The notes beneath the pieces are model-generated. The model was not told the DNA's origin, made no database searches, and saw only the letters and a program-made list of their open reading frames with translations. From SIG78 sp045585955 (GTDB lineage Bacteria > Verrucomicrobiota > Lentisphaeria > Victivallales > Victivallaceae), in assembly GCA_045585955.1 (NCBI GenBank), contig JAZMZK010000115.1:1-6239 (forward strand): a stretch of 6,239 bases of DNA, in the 5' to 3' direction. The translations under genes were made by a program, and so were the position numbers. Positions 5,299 to 6,239 of the stretch are shown piece by piece (position 1 is the first letter of the stretch; each line of letters starts with the position of its first letter).

Positions 5299-6069
5299 AT
5301 GAGCGAAATTACTGCTGTATCCATCATGCCCTGTTTGGATATGCAAAATGGCAGAGTGGTCAAAGGTGTACACTTTGTGGATATTGCCGATGCCGGTGAT
5401 CCGGTGGCCTGCGCACAAGCCTATTGCGCCGCCGGTGCCGACGAACTTGCCATGCTCGATATCACCGCTACTGTGGAAAAGCGTGATACCCTTATTGAAG
5501 TAGTAAAGCGCGTTGCTCCCGCTTGCACCGTACCCTTCACCGTAGGCGGCGGCATCCGGGATGTGGCAAGTGCCGAAGCGGTGCTCAAAGCCGGTGCCAA
5601 CAAAGTTTCCACCAGCTCCGCAGCGTTCCGCAAACCGGAAGTCATTGCGGAAATGATCAAAGAGTTCGGCTGCGACAAAGTCACTGTGGCGATCGATGTG
5701 GATGTGAATCCTGCGTTGCCCTCCGGCTACGAAGTTTATATTGATGGCGGCAGAACTGCCACCGGTTTTGACGCCGTGGATTGGGCGAAAAAAGTCCGGG
5801 ATTTCGGTGTAAAAACCATTCTGCCCACCAGCAAAGCCGGTGACGGCGCCAGAACCGGTTACGATCTGCCCGTTATCAAAGCCATCCACGAAGCCTGCCC
5901 GGAATGTGTGGTAGTAGCATCCGGCGGAGCGGGTAAGATGGAAGACTTCCTCGCCGCAGCAAAAGCCGGTGCCAGCGTACTTCTGGCAGCCTCGGTGTTC
6001 CACTTCCACTTGATCGACATCGGCGAACTCAAAAAATACCTCGCCGCCAACGGCGTAAAAGTCAAGTAA
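5299..6069 (+). CDS. hisF: HisF, imidazole glycerol phosphate synthase cyclase subunit
   Basis: HisF is the TIM-barrel cyclase that, with ammonia from the glutaminase HisH, converts PRFAR to imidazole glycerol phosphate and AICAR, joining histidine and purine synthesis. From ATG 5299 it has 256 residues, close to the usual 250-258. Family signatures are PCLDMQNGRVVKGVHF (11-26), DAGDP 31-35, ADELAMLDITAT 47-58, TVGGGIR 81-87, VAID 130-133, ASGGAGKMEDF 207-217 and AASVFHF 230-236. Catalytic aspartates are D14 and D133 (D11 and D130 in Thermotoga HisF). Odd points: the usual LLTSxDRDGT loop reads LPTSKAGDGA (175-184), and several residues of the barrel-bottom gate and HisH contact differ (S8, N101, S106 and T173 where Thermotoga has Arg, Asp, Asn and Glu). 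No other his gene is adjacent, and hisF seems to have its own promoter and terminator. Confidence 0.93.
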   Translation: MSEITAVSIMPCLDMQNGRVVKGVHFVDIADAGDPVACAQAYCAAGADELAMLDITATVEKRDTLIEVVKRVAPACTVPFTVGGGIRDVASAEAVLKAGANKVSTSSAAFRKPEVIAEMIKEFGCDKVTVAIDVDVNPALPSGYEVYIDGGRTATGFDAVDWAKKVRDFGVKTILPTSKAGDGARTGYDLPVIKAIHEACPECVVVASGGAGKMEDFLAAAKAGASVLLAASVFHFHLIDIGELKKYLAANGVKVK

Positions 6070-6119
6070 AACAAAGGTTGATTGGGGAGCCTTTTATTGG
6101 GGCTGTTGCAAAACTGTTT

Positions 6120-6162
6120 TGTGGGGAAGAAACCTTTTTGAAAAAAGGTTCTCTTCCCCACA
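6120..6162 (+). terminator. Large hairpin after hisF, terminator or repeat element
   Basis: A 10-bp stem (6120-6129 with 6153-6162, TGTGGGGAAG against CTTCCCCACA) continues past a small internal loop into a second helix, AACCTTTT 6131-6138 with AAAAGGTT 6143-6150, closing on a four-base loop. It begins 50 bases after the hisF stop. The following bases, CCCCATTTT, give only a weak, delayed T-run, so termination is plausible but not textbook. The palindrome is also typical of dispersed intergenic repeats. Confidence 0.55.
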
Positions 6163-6186
6163 CCCCATTTTCCAAAAACTTTCACC

Positions 6187-6222
6187 GGAATTGCTTTTAT
6201 TACAAGTAATAAAAGCAATTCC
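6187..6222. repeat. Perfect 16-bp inverted repeat near the window end
   Basis: Bases 6187-6202 and 6207-6222 are perfect complements around a CAAG loop (6203-6206). The arms are AT-rich and bounded by GG and CC. AATTTATTTT follows, so it might help end transcription from hisF or from a gene coming from the right. It stands only 24 bases after the preceding hairpin, and together they could be one extragenic repeat unit. No gene is visible between 6070 and the window end. Confidence 0.6.
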
Positions 6223-6239
6223 AATTTATTTTATATAAA

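Noticed and set aside
5263..6009. Long minus-strand open frame antisense to hisF
   Set aside because: The plus strand encodes an unmistakable HisF. The opposite frame is rich in Gly, His and Phe, as expected for the complement of a biased coding sequence.
5859..6224. Minus-strand ORF reading through the 3' hairpins into hisF
   Set aside because: Its N-terminal part is translated from palindromic intergenic sequence and the rest is antisense to hisF, so it is not a credible gene.

Overview
This window reads as a chromosomal housekeeping region of a Gram-negative-type bacterium with about half GC and ordinary Shine-Dalgarno-led genes. It holds the first four genes of a division and cell-wall (dcw) cluster in the usual order, mraZ-rsmH-ftsL-ftsI, followed by a convergent M55 D-aminopeptidase gene and a stand-alone hisF. 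The protein sequences have a PVC-group (Lentisphaerota/Victivallales-like) feel to me. That is an impression, not something the sequence proves.

Layout. Bases 1-278 hold no convincing gene: a frame open from base 2 to 259 with a possible 58-codon small ORF, and an 11-bp inverted repeat that could fold an RNA. Bases 279-363 form the control region of the dcw operon. A sigma70-like promoter is embedded in seven TAGGK-type MraZ boxes, six of them exactly 10 bp apart, the last fused to the ribosome binding site. Bases 364-4095 carry mraZ, rsmH, ftsL and ftsI, separated by 1, 44 and 24 bp, so probably one operon. A perfect 16-bp hairpin at 4118-4155, with A-rich and T-rich flanks, ends this operon and probably also the gene facing it. 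The dcw cluster therefore stops after ftsI: murE, murF, mraY and the rest do not follow.

Bases 4218-5096 (minus strand) encode a DppA-like M55 D-aminopeptidase with all expected zinc ligands. It diverges from hisF (5299-6069, plus strand) across a roughly 200-bp AT-rich spacer with phased A-tracts and candidate promoters on both strands. Past hisF, two strong hairpins stand in tandem up to the window edge. The first may be a terminator, and both may belong to dispersed intergenic repeats.

Togetherness. MraZ is the likely autoregulator of the operon. RsmH methylates 16S rRNA. FtsL and FtsI are divisome membrane proteins, FtsI being the septal transpeptidase. DppA could process D-amino-acid peptides, a plausible but unproven link to peptidoglycan turnover. 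HisF belongs to histidine synthesis and seems unrelated to its neighbours. I found no undescribed system. The most interesting signals are the seven-box MraZ operator and the altered ammonia-gate and subunit-interface residues of HisF.
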